From the NCBI GenBank assembly GCA_039881145.1, contig JAYKKI010000007.1, positions 38,268,501 to 38,332,500 of the forward strand: a stretch of DNA of 64,000 nt, written 5' to 3'. The notes beneath the pieces were generated by a model. The model saw only the letters and a program-made list of their open reading frames with translations, made no database searches and was not told where the DNA came from. Source of the stretch: Druceiella hillmani. Taxonomy: Eukaryota; Arthropoda; Insecta; Lepidoptera; Hepialidae. A program made the position numbers and the translations under genes. Every line of letters starts with the position of its first letter. Position 1 is the stretch's first letter. Shown here piece by piece: positions 24,338-37,478 of this stretch.

Positions 24338-26868
24338 AAAAGTATTCTAGTATCCAATATATTCCGAATGAGCTTCTTTATCAGGATGCAAATTCTTGTA
24401 TCGGTATATTCCACATGATTACATACACTTGGGCAATCCGGCCCAGCTTATATAATATAGTTAGACTAAACGGTGAATTAAAGCATTTCATAATTCCACA
24501 CCTACGAAAATAACTCTATGATTGTATATAAAAGGTACATATCTTTTGCTTTTGCTTTTGGTTTGCCTTTCGTAAAATCAGTATTCGTAAATCTTAAAAA
24601 CAAAAACCCCTTATTTTTTTCCAAAAATGCTAAGCACTGATTCAATTGCCTTAGGCATCTGCCGTTTAACGAAAATGCAACAAAGTTTATAAATAAGAAG
24701 GCTTTTTGTAACATAACCACGGGCCGATCGCAGAACATGATTGAAATTTTTCTTCCACTTTCCCCTTCGCTACTTTCCTGTTTTTCGCGTAAAAAGAAAC
24801 TCACTAATAGCTCGTCATAAATATTTAAATCTAGCACTTAGATATCGCAATTGAATCTCTGCGGGCTTCTTACAAGCCTTTGTTCCGGAAAAGTGTCTCT
24901 CGATTACGACTGAGAGCAATATTAAATGTGTCAGTTGACATTGACGAGGAATTGTTTGAGTTTGTTTTAATTTCATTGATTGAGTAAATAAATATGAATG
25001 TCTCACCTTGTATTTATTTTTTTCGTAAAGCGTCTAAGCGACTGATTAGAATGTGAAATTTATGTTGTGATTAAAAGACATAAAAATCGTGAAATTAAAA
25101 ATGAACAGATGTAGCTATTATTAAATTTTTCTTGTTTTAAAATTATTATATATTCTTATTAACGTAATAATAAAATTTTGACGAGACCTTGTCAACTCGC
25201 ATGTACAATCGAATTAAAATTTATGAAAATTGAAAAACGAAGTCAAACAAATTAAAAGAGGTTTACGGTGTAAAATCGCTTCTAACGGGCGTTCAAATAA
25301 GTTTTAAAATACTTTGCTTATCAAATTTAAAACAAACATGGCCAAACGTTTGCTTTATATGTGGGCTTGGGAAAAATGTATAGTAAGATTGTTTTAAATA
25401 AAAAATATAATTATACCTTTTCGTAATAACAGTCAGGGTATAAAATAGCACTATAATATAATAGAAAATTATTTAAATCTTACAACAGTGCTACCGGGTT
25501 TATCGCTGGAAATAAAGAAAATATTTTAGTGTAATTTACAATCGAATAATGATGAGCCCACCAGAAGAGGTTAAAAATTTGGTTATATTTTACTCTTTTT
25601 TCAATAAATTAATTCTGATTATTTCAAAAATAAAGCACATTACGAAATAAGATTTAAAAACATATTAGTACCATATTTAATTCATCACAATGTTAACTTT
25701 CACTTCGTAGTCTGTATTTAATATATTAAAACCTCGAAGATAAACTTAATATACTTTTCTTTCCAATTATGAATTCAAATACAACTGCCATAATATAAAA
25801 ATATTGTAATTATTTGCCTTCTTAAATTGTCGTTTTACAATAGCCAGCATTTAGTTCTTGTTATAGTGTCTTGCAGTTCATACTCAACATTTAAATTTGC
25901 TGCTAGAGGAAGGATTATGGGTCTACTTATGATAATTTTTTGATATGTTTCTCCATAATAAGATGCCATTTTCATCCCCTATGAATATTTGCACAAAATT
26001 AACCTCATCGTAATCTTGTTATTCATTCTTCGATTTGTAATTCATCCTTAGTGATTTAGTCAATTTTCTTTTATTTCGTTCATGATTCATCAAATTAATC
26101 CACTACGCAAAACTTGCTATCGGAGTTAACGTAAGTGTGAACAATGTTTAGTATTATTTAACTAACTGCCAATCTTACAGTATAGAGCTAATATCTGTTT
26201 TATGCAACTTTCTAACCACCGAACAATATATTACACGCTTTATATTTCCAAGAACGCTACGTGTTTTTCTGCTCCAAAGCTAAGCGACGCACGAAGTGTA
26301 CAGTTCAATGAAAGGGTAATTTTAAATAAGTAAGTGGATATAGAAATAACTAAGTTGAATCATCTCAGTCCAACAAACTAAAATTCACGAAATTCATTCG
26401 ATTACTTAAGTTGATTGCTCAAAATGTGATTAGACACACGTATCGATCAAGGTTCTTTTAGTGAGTTTCATTTGGAGTTATTTTTTATAGTGTACTTAAT
26501 TTGGTAGCAGAATAAAACAGGCTAGATCCGAATACCTTCTTTATTCAAAGTTGCACAAAATGACGCAATTCACAATTTTTTACAGTGCAGGATGTGGATC
26601 GATATTTACTTATTTATATTACATTTTTAAATAAGACCATTTTTTTGGTTTGCGTAACAAAACAAACTTGGCATTATGCTCATATTATTTGTGAAAAGTT
26701 ATTATAGTTGAACGTATAAAGTGCTGAGACAGGAACTTAGTAAGGTTAATTTGGCAAGAAATTGTTCTAAAAATTTTATTGTGTTCTACTCGAAGAAGTT
26801 TCCAATGGTACCTGATACGCTTAGGAAAAATGTGTTAAATATATATTTGTTTTATACATACATAGGTA
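24333..26868. other. AT-rich stretch with unrecognised ORFs
   Basis: Two adjacent reverse-strand ORFs, 24,502-24,837 (111 codons) and 24,815-25,006 (63 codons), are the longest non-repeat ORFs apart from the transposon. Neither shows a domain, signal peptide or known motif. One ORF of this length is about what chance predicts in this much AT-rich sequence. Nothing else was recognised. Confidence 0.45.
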
Positions 26869-27019
<151 letters not shown>

Positions 27020-27149
27020 TATTTTAAGAAATATTGGTAATTTAATATAGGATTACGTTATGATAAAAAAAGGGATTAAAACTAAATTTATTCTCATTTT
27101 TTCAGTCAAGGAAGGTGATATTTTAATAATTGACTATACATGAAAAATT

Positions 27150-27590
27150 CCTTCAGTTCAACTGTAGAAATGTTTGAAAACAAAGGAGAAAATTTGGGTT
27201 TAGAATATCAGAATCTAGTATATTCAGAACAGTAAACAACGAGCACTGACTTAATGAGTTTATTATTAACCATTGAGAAGCTCCGGTGACTACCTCTCTT
27301 TCCATTATCAGATTGTCTTGATTACAACAAGTAACCAAAGGACTCATCGAGATAAGCCAAATGTACCTTAATCCTTACTTTGGTAGATTTACTGTTTGCC
27401 ATCGAGAAGTTCCCATGATTCTTTCCTCCGTTATCGGATCCTCCTCACAATGTGCAACTAAAAGACTCGTTGGGATAAACAGTTCTAATTTGAAAAGTTT
27501 AATGTTAGCTATAGGAAAGTTTATATGAACACCTTCCTCCTCCATTGTCAAGCCAGTTCTATAGGTTACCATCGAGCTATGTTACTAGAT
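27150..27590 (-). repeat. Degenerate ~120-bp tandem repeat, open on reverse strand
   Basis: Three diverged copies begin near 27,257, 27,385 and 27,499; each has a CCATYGAGAAG-like motif, a CTTCCTCC / TCCATTATC segment and a GACTCRTYGRGATAA segment. On the reverse strand one frame runs 140 codons from 27,572 to 27,153 with a single stop at 27,375-27,377. It gives similar peptides per unit, for example SLLVAHCEEDPITEE and SPLVTCCNQDNLIMERE, spaced 41 residues apart. This may be a decayed repeat-protein fragment or a satellite whose unit happens to be divisible by three. The family is not recognised. Confidence 0.55.
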
Positions 27591-28287
27591 TGACATAAAT
27601 TAATTCCCAAAGTTTTTTACGTATCATTTCAAAAGAAAAACAGTTTCCAATGATGGACACATTCTCAAAACAATTTGGATAATCATTGTTGTTATATCCT
27701 AAAATTGGACTTTTCCTGAAAAATAAATTCTATTTGAAAAATATGCATAAGCAATCTTTGATATTTCAACTTCTTCACAAAACTAAAACAACAGTTAAAT
27801 CTATATTACCGGGTGGTTTTTTCACCTCATGCAGCTTTTATATTTAACTGTTGCAATTAAGATGTTAGAGTTCGATTCTGTATTGAGTTCAATTTGCAAA
27901 CAATTAAATTCAGATATTAAAGCCAAACTGCAGAAAACTCTCGGCATTCCTCGTGTCAAAAATTACTTACATAAATTCAAAAAAGGTACAAAATTAACGA
28001 TGTATGAAACCATTAGCTGAAAAGTAAGAACTAAAGTGGATAGCAATGGATATATAAAGAAAAAGTATTGAAAAATCTGTAAAATCCAATATGCTGCAAT
28101 GATTTTATTATTTTAAAAAAATGAGGGATGAAAAGGGACTATAAAAATTAAACAAAGAAAAAATTGTAGGTAAATTAAAGATCGAGATGCTTATAAATAA
28201 GTTTAAAATACTTATAGAAGATATAAAATGGTGCAGGATCGTGAATACCGAATTTTTTTTTGACAATGTGATCGGTATGTATTATAG
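27591..28287. other. AT-rich stretch, nothing recognised
   Basis: The forward ORF at 27,829-28,020 (63 codons) has no known motif. Nothing else noticed. Confidence 0.45.
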
Positions 28288-28466
28288 TCTATGGAGCCAA
28301 GGAGAAAATAAAAGTAATAGTAGCAGCAAAAATGATGGCAGTAAGTGATGATAGCAGTAAAGAGCGTATTAGCGGTAAAAGCAAGAGTAAGGCTAGCGGC
28401 AATGACATTTAGTGACATGGTTAGTAATGACAGTGGAGTCAGCAGTAATGGTGGTGATAGTATATA
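28288..28466. repeat. Degenerate trinucleotide tract (AGY/RGY)n
   Basis: Runs of AGTAATAGTAGCAGC, GGCAGTAAGTGATGATAGC and similar form a loose 3-base period that would read Ser/Asn/Gly on the forward strand, interrupted by stops. It looks like an old trinucleotide repeat rather than a gene. Confidence 0.65.
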
Positions 28467-30559
28467 ATTACATTTCATACCAATCATAAGATATGCTCAT
28501 TTATGTCCATTGTCACTGTCGTTGCAAGAATAAATCTATATCGGAGAGGTGAGGAGATAAACCGCAAAGAAACATTTATTGTTAAGAAACCATAATTGAT
28601 AACAAAAATGACAAAGTGAAGGAAATATAGAATATATTTTCTAAATATCCAACCGTTGAGCGAATGACATCAACTTTATCTAACAAATTTCACGTTCTTC
28701 TCTCAAGTGCCACCTTAATTTCTTTCAAATTTAATTGTATTTATTCTTTAGTTCATATCTTGAAAATCTGTACACCAAAACCACATAGGTTATAATTTAT
28801 TAGATAAAACTTTTTGGCGTTCAAATACCAATGAATAAAATGAAACAAAATACATATACGTCAGCGTTAAATAGGTTTTAGCCTAACCTGAACCATTTTC
28901 AGAACTCTCAGTATCAGAAATGACTACAAGATTCAAAGAGCCGAATACTATATTATAAATTATTACATTAAAATAGTCCTTTTGGAATTTTACCTGTCTT
29001 ATTGTATTATTTCAAGATTCAGTCGAAAAGCGGTTTTTAAAACTTTCAGTGTTGCGCAGAGTTTATGTTGTGATACTGAAAGATTAAAATATTAGCCGGT
29101 ATTTCACATTTTCAATGAAAATTCGGCTATTTTCGAGGTAACAACTTCAAGTGTGAAGCTTTTTAAATTATTTCACATGAATAAAAAATACAAAAACAAT
29201 TTTTTTATGTTTTCTATATTAAAGCAATAAAAGTATTTAGGCTACTCATTTCAGTTAATATTCTAAGCATAAATAGCCATTCTAAGTTTTATAGTTAAGC
29301 AGGTCATAGCAAAGCTTTGTTATAATACAACAGTTACTTTATTCTAAAATCCTTGTGGAAACTGGCTTCCCTTGATATTTTATAGAATTTTTTTCGGCTT
29401 GGAAACGTTTAGTTTTCTAATGTCCTTTAGTACCCGATGTTTCTATTTGTCTCTGATTCTTGGGACTGCCAGATTTCTTACTTTCAGCACGTTTTATTAT
29501 TCTGATCTTTTATTTCAATATTTCTTCTTAATTTCTGTCACAACATTAATTTCTTAAATTTAAAAAAAAATTATTTTTATTTTTACTCTTTATTGGCTTT
29601 TATAAAAGATAACACCGAAAATTTCTCTCAATATTTTTTAGAAATGTTTTAATAAATTAGAATACCTCCTATTAAAAAGTCAATGTTGTCGATGCATAAA
29701 GCACAGTAGGTTAATTTGTTCTTTATCACTTTTGTATACATTAGCACAAATATATTTCACCAGGTTTCCAGGATTTTGTTTTTATTTTATTTCCTTTCGC
29801 GTATTTTATTATTGCGGTTTTTTGGCTATTTTTTAGCAATATATCGTATTTCTTAAAAGAGCCTCCCTATTAATTTTTAGGATTTCTAACTGAGAATATT
29901 AAACAATAATTAGACCCCAACAAGAGACATTATGACTATCGAAATTTGGAATATTCAAATAGATTTTAAAAATCTTTTCAAGAAGGCCTTCTTGATTCCT
30001 TCCTCTTTGCTTTCTTTATTCATATTTAATTCTTAAACATAGGAAATGAGTATATTTAAAAAACAAAAAAATACTGCTGAGACGCCGATAAAATATCTAA
30101 AGAAGCAGCAGTACGACGAAGAGAGAAATGATAAGTTATATACACGAGAAAAGATTCTGTGTCTTCGTCAAAAGCAGCTATGAGCAGTGATTGCAATAAA
30201 TACATTTTCCGAATAAAAAATAATAAGTATGGGTCGCAATATATGAAACTGTATTTTGTCAAAATAATGAGGATTCTATGAAATATTTATTACTAGATCA
30301 ATTTATTTGAGTTGCAAGCACGAAACTGACCATTTCCCAAAAGGTTTTTCATGCGTTAATTTTCAGTATTTTGTAATAAAAAGTAGTAAAACAACCCTAT
30401 AACACTTATCTGTCAGTATGTCTGTCCCTAATATATAATTATAGACCATAGTTAATGAAATTAAGCAAGTTTATGTTTCACTCAGGGGTTTAAATAAATA
30501 TGTACCAACTTGAAAAGAAATAAATTACAAGTAGTGGCAATTTTTTTTTCACTCAAGTC
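28467..30559. other. AT-rich stretch, nothing recognised
   Basis: T-rich from about 29,360 to 29,840. The ORF at 29,372-29,557 is Phe-rich because of this. No counterpart recognised in unit 2. Confidence 0.45.
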
Positions 30560-30725
30560 ATTACTTAAAATATCCTTGGATAGGTCTTTTCAAATAAAAT
30601 TTAAATTATTTTACCACTTCCCATTTTGAAGCCACGTTTTCGAATTATTAAGCTTCAAAATCTAGTGCAATGTATCCAATATGTAAATTGCATTAATAAC
30701 ATCGATAAAAAAAATAAAAAAAAAA

Positions 30726-30727
<2 letters not shown>

Positions 30728-30761
<34 letters not shown>
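30728..30761. repeat. (TA)n tract, unit 1 only
   Basis: The matching position in unit 2 (about 51,880-51,890) reads AAAATATAGAG with no TA run, so the array arose after the two units separated, or was lost from unit 2. Confidence 0.9.
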
Positions 30762-30764
<3 letters not shown>

Positions 30765-31206
30765 TACGTAACCATACTTTGTGCACACTGGTTCCGAGAG
30801 GCGCAAGTGGTTTTTTAAAGTTGTCGATTAACGAAGAGATCGTATGCCGGAGATTTCGGAGGAAAAAGTAACCTTTTGAAAACTTTATCTTGACGGACAA
30901 TGCACTTAGAAGGATGATGGTCTTTTTGAACGTAAAAAAATGGTCAGTAGTCTATGCATAAAGGTAAACAATGGTCATTTAACTTTACTTCATTTTTATC
31001 TGTTTCTGTTTTAACAAAGAACATAAATAAATTCATAAGGCATCACTAATTGTTAAAAGTTCCAAATGAAAGAAAACTTAAGAACGAACCTCGATCGATA
31101 CTCTTCCATTCAAGTTTTGAACAATACAAATGATGTAATAAAGTTTATTAGTTTTAATCCATCGAGCTGGTCGTGCACTAGCTCCGGTTTTATTAGTTCT
31201 TTATTG

Positions 31207-31229
31207 GACGACGCCCTTTGAGCGTCGTC
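31207..31229. other. Hairpin with paired substitutions versus unit 2
   Basis: GACGACGC (31,207-31,214) pairs with GCGTCGTC (31,222-31,229) around CCTTTGA. At 52,267-52,289 the arms are GATGGCGC and GCGTCATC. Stem position 3 changed on both sides (C-G to T-A), and position 5 changed from A-T to a G-T pair that RNA tolerates. Confidence 0.6.
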
Positions 31230-31600
31230 TAGGTTCGGCACTCTCGGAAAATCGCTGACCACCCGAGTGGATAATAAACATATTCACTCTACGAGGTGGG
31301 GTTAAGAGTTAATAAGACCAAATTAACATTGACTGTCTTGAGTCGCGTAATAGCGGCATAATTTCGGTGGTTTCCAAGCGAAAGAGAACGCAATTGGCGT
31401 TCTGGCGAAAGGATTATGGTTTGTTGTGGATAAAGAAAATACGACGCAAAATTTACTTATTTTGACATAAAGATTTTTGGAGGATAGATATGGTTTATGG
31501 TAATAGAGAAACATTTAAAACATAAACCGGTTTTACTATGACCTCTCGTAACATTTAATTGATTCAAATTTTTAAGAACGAACTTAAAACTACGATCATA

Positions 31601-34280
31601 TGATTATGTTTTGTAATTTTATCAACCAAAAATTTCAGAAGAAAATTGAATATAATATTGTAATTAGAAAAAAAAGCATATAAGGTTTATTACCGAGGTT
31701 ACTGCATATTGAATAGAGAAAATGAAATGAACATTTTGACTGGGTAAATTTGTATCAAGTCTCCCATAATGATTAATGATATTTTTGAAATTCTATTACC
31801 AAATGTATATAATAACTTTTGAAATTGTTAAATTTAATTTATAGCGACACTTCCCAATTAAACGAATTATTAAAACTATTATGACATTTGGAACCATATT
31901 AACATTCTTATTTTATTTTCAAGGAAGTCACATAAATGTAATTACTCTTTTCTTTTTTATTTTACTTGTTATCTTTGTACATCAATAAAAAATGAGTGTT
32001 ATTTTTTTCAAAATAAATTTATTTGTAACTTGTCCTCCAATCTTATAATAATTAATAGTTAAACCTAATATCGTTGATTTAGCAATGTTTTGCCTTAAGG
32101 TTGGATTATTTGGTACGTAAGTAATATTGACTTTTTAAATCATATGGGTGTTTAAATTAGATGTTCGTAAATACAAGCTTGTGAATCAAGCTGCAATTTT
32201 TTTTAAAATAGAAGACGTCACGTAGATGAAAAGAAACTTTTTTTTTTCTTTTTCCTTAATTTTTTTTTTATCTCTAATAACAATTTCTTTGAAGTAAAAA
32301 GTCAAAGAATTCTAAAGAAATATTATTTGCGTCACCAGTATTTCCAAAAAAAATAAATTTTAGAAACTCAAAGAATTTATAAACATAACAACTAAAATGG
32401 TACTTAATGAAAATAAATCAACGAACTTTGTCGTATTTTAAATGTAATAAAAATTCTTAATGAAGAAAATGCACTTTGAAAGAACGAAAGCTTATTCTGA
32501 ATATTATATGAAATATGTGAGGTGATTCGTAAAAATTCTAATATTTAAATAACACATTTATCCTAAATTAGATTCTTATTATTTAGACACTTTGCACGCG
32601 ACCAAGAAAAATATTTAATTAAATATTTTACGGTTGTTTAGGTACAGGTTATTAACCTAGAAAAAAATAACTGTGTGCATGATCTTAAAATTCAATTTTT
32701 TTTCAAATGCATTCTTGCCTTGTATAATTTTGATGAAATCATGTGATGTTTGCCTGACAGCTATTTTTCTGGTAAGACAGACATGGTTCTTTTAAAACAC
32801 TGGCATTATTATAAACTAAATATTTCTGATTTAAAAAAGTCAGAGACTTGCAATAAAAACTATTTTATTTTATATGGTACTTGCTTTTCTAAAGCAAATA
32901 AATATATTGCAATGATTTTTCACGATTTTCTTTGTACCAATTCTCCTAAATATTTATTCTTACATTAAGGCAATCTATACTGAGAAAAAGTATATAATCA
33001 TACTTGAAGAAAATAATATATAACAATAAGATAAAAATGCATCTACTCTTCACCACAATTACAGACAAGGTGAGGAGTAGAAAATTCAGCTTGTGTGAAC
33101 GAGCATACACTTGTCTATGCATGCAGACGCTTCACTGAACAGGCACATAATGAAAATTAAAAATTATGTAGTATTATTTTGAATATATTTAAAATGTATC
33201 ATATTCAAGAAGTAATGAACACAATTTTACTTGATATATCTTTTTTAAATTTAGAAACTAATACATTTTAAATAAATTTTAAAAAAACATTATTAATTTG
33301 AGTAAATTAGGCGTATGCAGCCGCAGTCGGATATTAGAAAATATTACGGCATTAGACCAATTTCCTATTTATGGAAATTTAGTTCAATTGTTACTTTTTA
33401 CACCATAATGGAGCAAAATGTTTGGCTTCAATTTAGCTCTATTGATAGTAAATAAGAGAATGGATGTGAGGAATATAACAAATCCAACATATTTTACACT
33501 ACTCAACGGTTTGTATTTCTATTCTTTAAGCTTTATTGGACCAAACATTTTCAGTTTTAATTAATGTCGGAAAAAATTACGTGGATTCCATTAAAAATCT
33601 AGTTGCCATGGAAAAACGATATCCCAAAAAAGCATTTGAAAAGATTTTATTATTACTTTTTTACGGAGACTTGTTGGGCTAAAACAGAATTTTTCAAAAC
33701 AGTCGGGTCACTGAATTATTTCAATGACGCATACATTGGAGTGAATTGAATCATATGTATTATCCGTAAATTCTAATGCCGTGAGAAACGACTTACCTCA
33801 CTTTTTTTCTTTTTTAATCCGTATGAGAAAATCCGTATGTTAAATTTGTTACCTTATTTCTGATTCGATTTGCTCAAAAATAGTTACGCAATGATTAATG
33901 ACCAATTTAGACGTAATGCATTACTAAAAAAATCAGAAATAACTTTTCTATTTATCTTTACAGAAGTTTGTTATAGACTGGTACTCATACAATAATGACA
34001 TCGCATCTTATTAATTAATTAGGGTGCGTACATTAAGGGAGAAAGATGTGGAGGGTGGTTATGCTTTCTAATTCCTCAGAGGCGCATATAATTTATGCCA
34101 ATCAAGTTGATGAAGAATATAATTTTAATTTCAATGACATATTTTGCATGGATATAGATAATAACATTGCTTTTAATTAAAAACCGTTTTATGTTCGTTG
34201 GCGAATATATCCCCAGAGAAAAATTCTAAACTTTTAATTAACATCCTTTATCAAAAGCTTTATAACCTGTATATGTCATA
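31601..34280. other. Collinear with unit 2, no gene seen
   Basis: Aligns with 52,690-54,840. Similarity is patchy around 75%, with stretches such as TATTTGTAACTTGTCCTCCAATCTTATAATAAT-like text near 32,020 and 53,145. ORFs at 32,750-32,968 and elsewhere are not preserved in unit 2. Confidence 0.6.
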
Positions 34281-34289
34281 AACAACAAT

Positions 34290-34580
34290 AATTTCATCTT
34301 GTATAAAAGGGTGTTGCGGCGGACTGTCGTAAAATATTCATTTCATCTGCAGACATCGTCGCGGCGGCCGTTAGCCACCGAGACAATACAACTACGAAGT
34401 TCTGAAATAATTTCCCCAGCATTCAGTCATATCACATTGTGCGCACGCCATTATAAACTTTTATCCGGCGACAAATTCAAATACTGCGCCGCAAGCACTG
34501 CGAGATGAAAACCGGAGTGCGAACTTGAATAATAGAAATGCAAGATTTGGGATTAGATCGGTTGCAGCTTTTTGGGTGCG
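34290..34580. other. GC-rich conserved core with TATA-like box
   Basis: About 75 bases (34,331-34,405) match 54,895-54,970 at about 95%, well above background, including CATCGTCGCGGCGG and CAATACAACTACGAAGTTCTGA. TATAAAAG at 34,302-34,309 (TATAAAAAG at 54,868 in unit 2) sits 37-38 bases before a TCATTTC that could be an initiator. On the reverse strand a pyrimidine-rich ATTTCAG acceptor precedes a frame reading NFVVVLS, WLTAAAT, M, SADEMNIL, which resembles a signal peptide. In unit 2 that frame stops ten codons after the Met. Promoter, exon relic or structured RNA are all possible. Confidence 0.4.
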
Positions 34581-34889
34581 GTTTTGTTCTCGTTAGGAGA
34601 AAATTCCTACGTGCAAATTTTTTTAAATTTGAGAATGGATATTATGTAAAAGTATCTGCAATGGAAAAATAATGTAATTAAAATTATATTTCAATGTGAT
34701 TTCGTTAAAATGGTTATATTTAGATACGAATATTTAAGTTACAAATGTGATGTTTTGATAACTATCATTGTGAACCGTCTGCAAAAAATATATTGGTTCC
34801 TTTTGCAAAGCTACTTTTGTAATTTTTCTTTCCTTTAATCTTAGCCAAATTGTTAAAACTGGGATTAATTAAGTTTAAAATGTTAGCCA

Positions 34890-35370
34890 CTAAGTGATTT
34901 AAAATATGGGTTGGTTTTGAGAATGTAAGTACAATTAGGAGCAGACAATGATGGTAAATGAATAAAAGCAACATCGAACATTTCCTTTAATTTTATAATT
35001 TTGATGTTCACTTATTTACAATAATTTATTTTAATATCTCATTCCTGCACAAGTTTTTTGCTCGTAATTTTGACGTGTTCACATTACATTTAAAACGACA
35101 ATGGCTTCGTTTTTCAATGCTACGATAGTTTAATTAAGTGTACTAAGTAATTTAAAATATGGGTTGCTTTTGAGAATGTAAGTACAAATTGATGCGCACA
35201 ATAATGGTAATTGGATAAAAGCAACTTTGAACATTTCCGTTAATTAAATAATTTTTATTCTGATTCATTTACAACAATTTATTTTAATATCTTATTCTTG
35301 AACAAGTTTGTTTACTCGTAATTTTTGAATTTTTAAAACAATAATGGCTTCGTTTTTCAATGCTACGACA
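34890..35370. repeat. Local tandem duplication (~250 bp), unit 1 only
   Basis: CTAAGTGATTTAAAATATGG at 34,890 recurs as CTAAGTAATTTAAAATATGG at 35,143, and ATGGCTTCGTTTTTCAATGC occurs at 35,101 and 35,344. Unit 2 has a single copy (about 55,440-55,680). Confidence 0.85.
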
Positions 35371-37478
35371 TTTTAAGTGCAGTGGCTAATTATGCACATG
35401 GTGATAAAAAAAACAGAGAAGCAAACGATAACATACTTTCTTTTGTTTGACAGTGCTTTATGAAACTTCAAAAATCATATATGTGAGATTGAAACTACCT
35501 TAATGCCATTAATCTAAACGTTTAATAACTATTCCAAATTATGAGACTTATATGGATATTATTCATGTTTTACGAATGATATTTCAAAATGTTGCAAAAA
35601 ATAAACATTTCTTATTTGTAAAAGATGTACTTCCCTTAAGTTACTTTTCATATTTCTTGGCTTACATTACTCGTTTTATTTATTTTTGTTCTTTTTTCAT
35701 TTGTACACACATTTTTCCTTAATCTATATTATTTTTAACTTAGTCTTTGATAACTGAATAAATGGGTATTTGCTTCATGATAAAATATGATAAAGGTGCT
35801 AGCTGCTTCTTAACTGGCAGTATTTCAAGGGTTTTAAGTATTTGATTTCTGTGTAAAATGATAGTTTTAAAATGTTGGAGGGGATTTCGCGAATGGGTCA
35901 TTTATTGCTTCGAATATGAACGAAATAAATTATCAATCAATAACATTGACTAACGTTGGTGATATTGAGAACAAAAATTCAAAAATATTTATTTACCTTT
36001 TATGAGTTTATTAAGCGCAGTATCTAAAAACAGGCATTATATATAATTATTTTATTAGCGCTAACGTCTGCTTCACCCATCGTTTAAATATTTTTATTCA
36101 ATAAAAACTTTCGGGTTACATCCTTACAACATTTCCGACACTAAAATAAATAACGCGGTGTATTATTTGAATTTTATGTATATTGTATTCTGTTGTCGAG
36201 GTATCAACACTTATTTTATTTCCTGTTATAAAAAGTATGACTCTAGCTATCGCTTCCTCGTTTTTTTACGAACTACGCAAGTCAATGGCGTTATGAACCC
36301 TTTACTGTGCGCCGTGTCTAAGGTAATCCTGTCCTTTTTTTTGATGTTTTCGCCCGAATATATGTTTGCCTGAATTTCCATTTTAAGACGAATATCTGCT
36401 CTTTAAAGTCTGCCTACAAAAATTCATTTCATTCGACCCATTTTCCATGATTTATTAAGAAAAATTATATATAATTCTGTTATATTACGCGTTCATATTT
36501 ATTTTTTGTATGTAATTTATTTATTTTTCAAAATATAAGAGTAGTGGTAAAAAAGGTGCAGAGGGTTAGAATAAATGTATTAACTTGAAGAGTATTATTG
36601 TCTGTTTTTATCAGGTATATAACTGCTTTATAGATTTAAATAACTCTAGCAACATTTTTGAACTTATACTTCTTTGACGCGTTGTAAAACATTTATGTGA
36701 GTGAAATTTTACATGAGCGGCACAATGCATTAAAAACCGATAGAATGAAGTCGCTCACTAAACATGTGTCTGGTAACTGTTACTATATTCACGTTAAATA
36801 TTAAAGTAAATACACAACACGTGTTTTAGATTCATACAAATCTAAATTATATCTGTGCTCTTAAATAATATCTTTTAGTAACTGAAATTTAATCTTGGTC
36901 CATATAATAAAAAACATTTATTTATTGTTAATATTCGTCATATAAATAGCGCTTATAAGCTTTTAAAATATATTTCTCTAAAAGAGGTTAAGTTTCCGTA
37001 TGTACAAATCATATATTATTTAAAATTTATTTATTTGAGTGAATTTAGAATCAATGTGGCGTCATTTGGTTATTTTATTTCTATTAATTATTTTGGTGCT
37101 AAATATAGTTTTCCTTGTATTATACTAGAGAAATATAATTTCTAACGCACGTTCATAAGTACATGCCAAAAATTCAATTTTTATGTATATCTATAATTAC
37201 TATAGGACTACAAAATTTCGTAAAATCGTACATTTTATAAATATTCGTTCAAAAGTAACATTTGGATGCCCTCAAATAGGTATATAGATTAAACTGAAGA
37301 CTTTTTATAATGTCAAGTCGAGGACAATTGGACGAAATGACGGAAAGTGTGTACGTAAGATTTTAAAAATAAATGCAATTGAATTTTGTATTCTTCGAAA
37401 AGTAAAGAAACGGGATTTTTCTTGTTTATATACTTATTTATTTATGTACTTTAATGAATAAAATTAATATATAGGGCA
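35371..37478. other. Collinear with unit 2, no gene seen
   Basis: Aligns with 55,690-57,390, except about 36,665-37,200, which has little counterpart. The ORF at 36,158-36,373 is not kept in unit 2, where the indel is out of frame. Confidence 0.6.

Larger units (their letters stand above)
30560..31600. repeat. Conserved block opening the collinear arm (unit 1)
   Basis: Matches 51,720-52,690. The best parts are 30,790-30,880 (AGGCGCAAGTGGTTTTTTAA, then TCGATTAACGAAGAG) and 31,140-31,260 (AATCCATCGAGCTGGTC, then GCACTAGCTCCGGTTTTATT). From here to 43,576 the two units align almost without breaks. Both strands are open for about 35 codons across 31,140-31,260, but the changes are not biased to silent sites. 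Confidence 0.75.

Noticed and set aside
24502..25006. Reverse-strand ORFs of 111 and 63 codons as a gene
   Set aside because: No motif, no splice support and no counterpart in unit 2. A rough stop-codon expectation at 30% GC predicts about one ORF of this length by chance in 64 kb.
31140..31320. Open frames on both strands of the 31.2/52.2 kb block as an exon
   Set aside because: Changes between units are mostly non-silent in the reverse frame, and the forward frame has a stop in unit 1.
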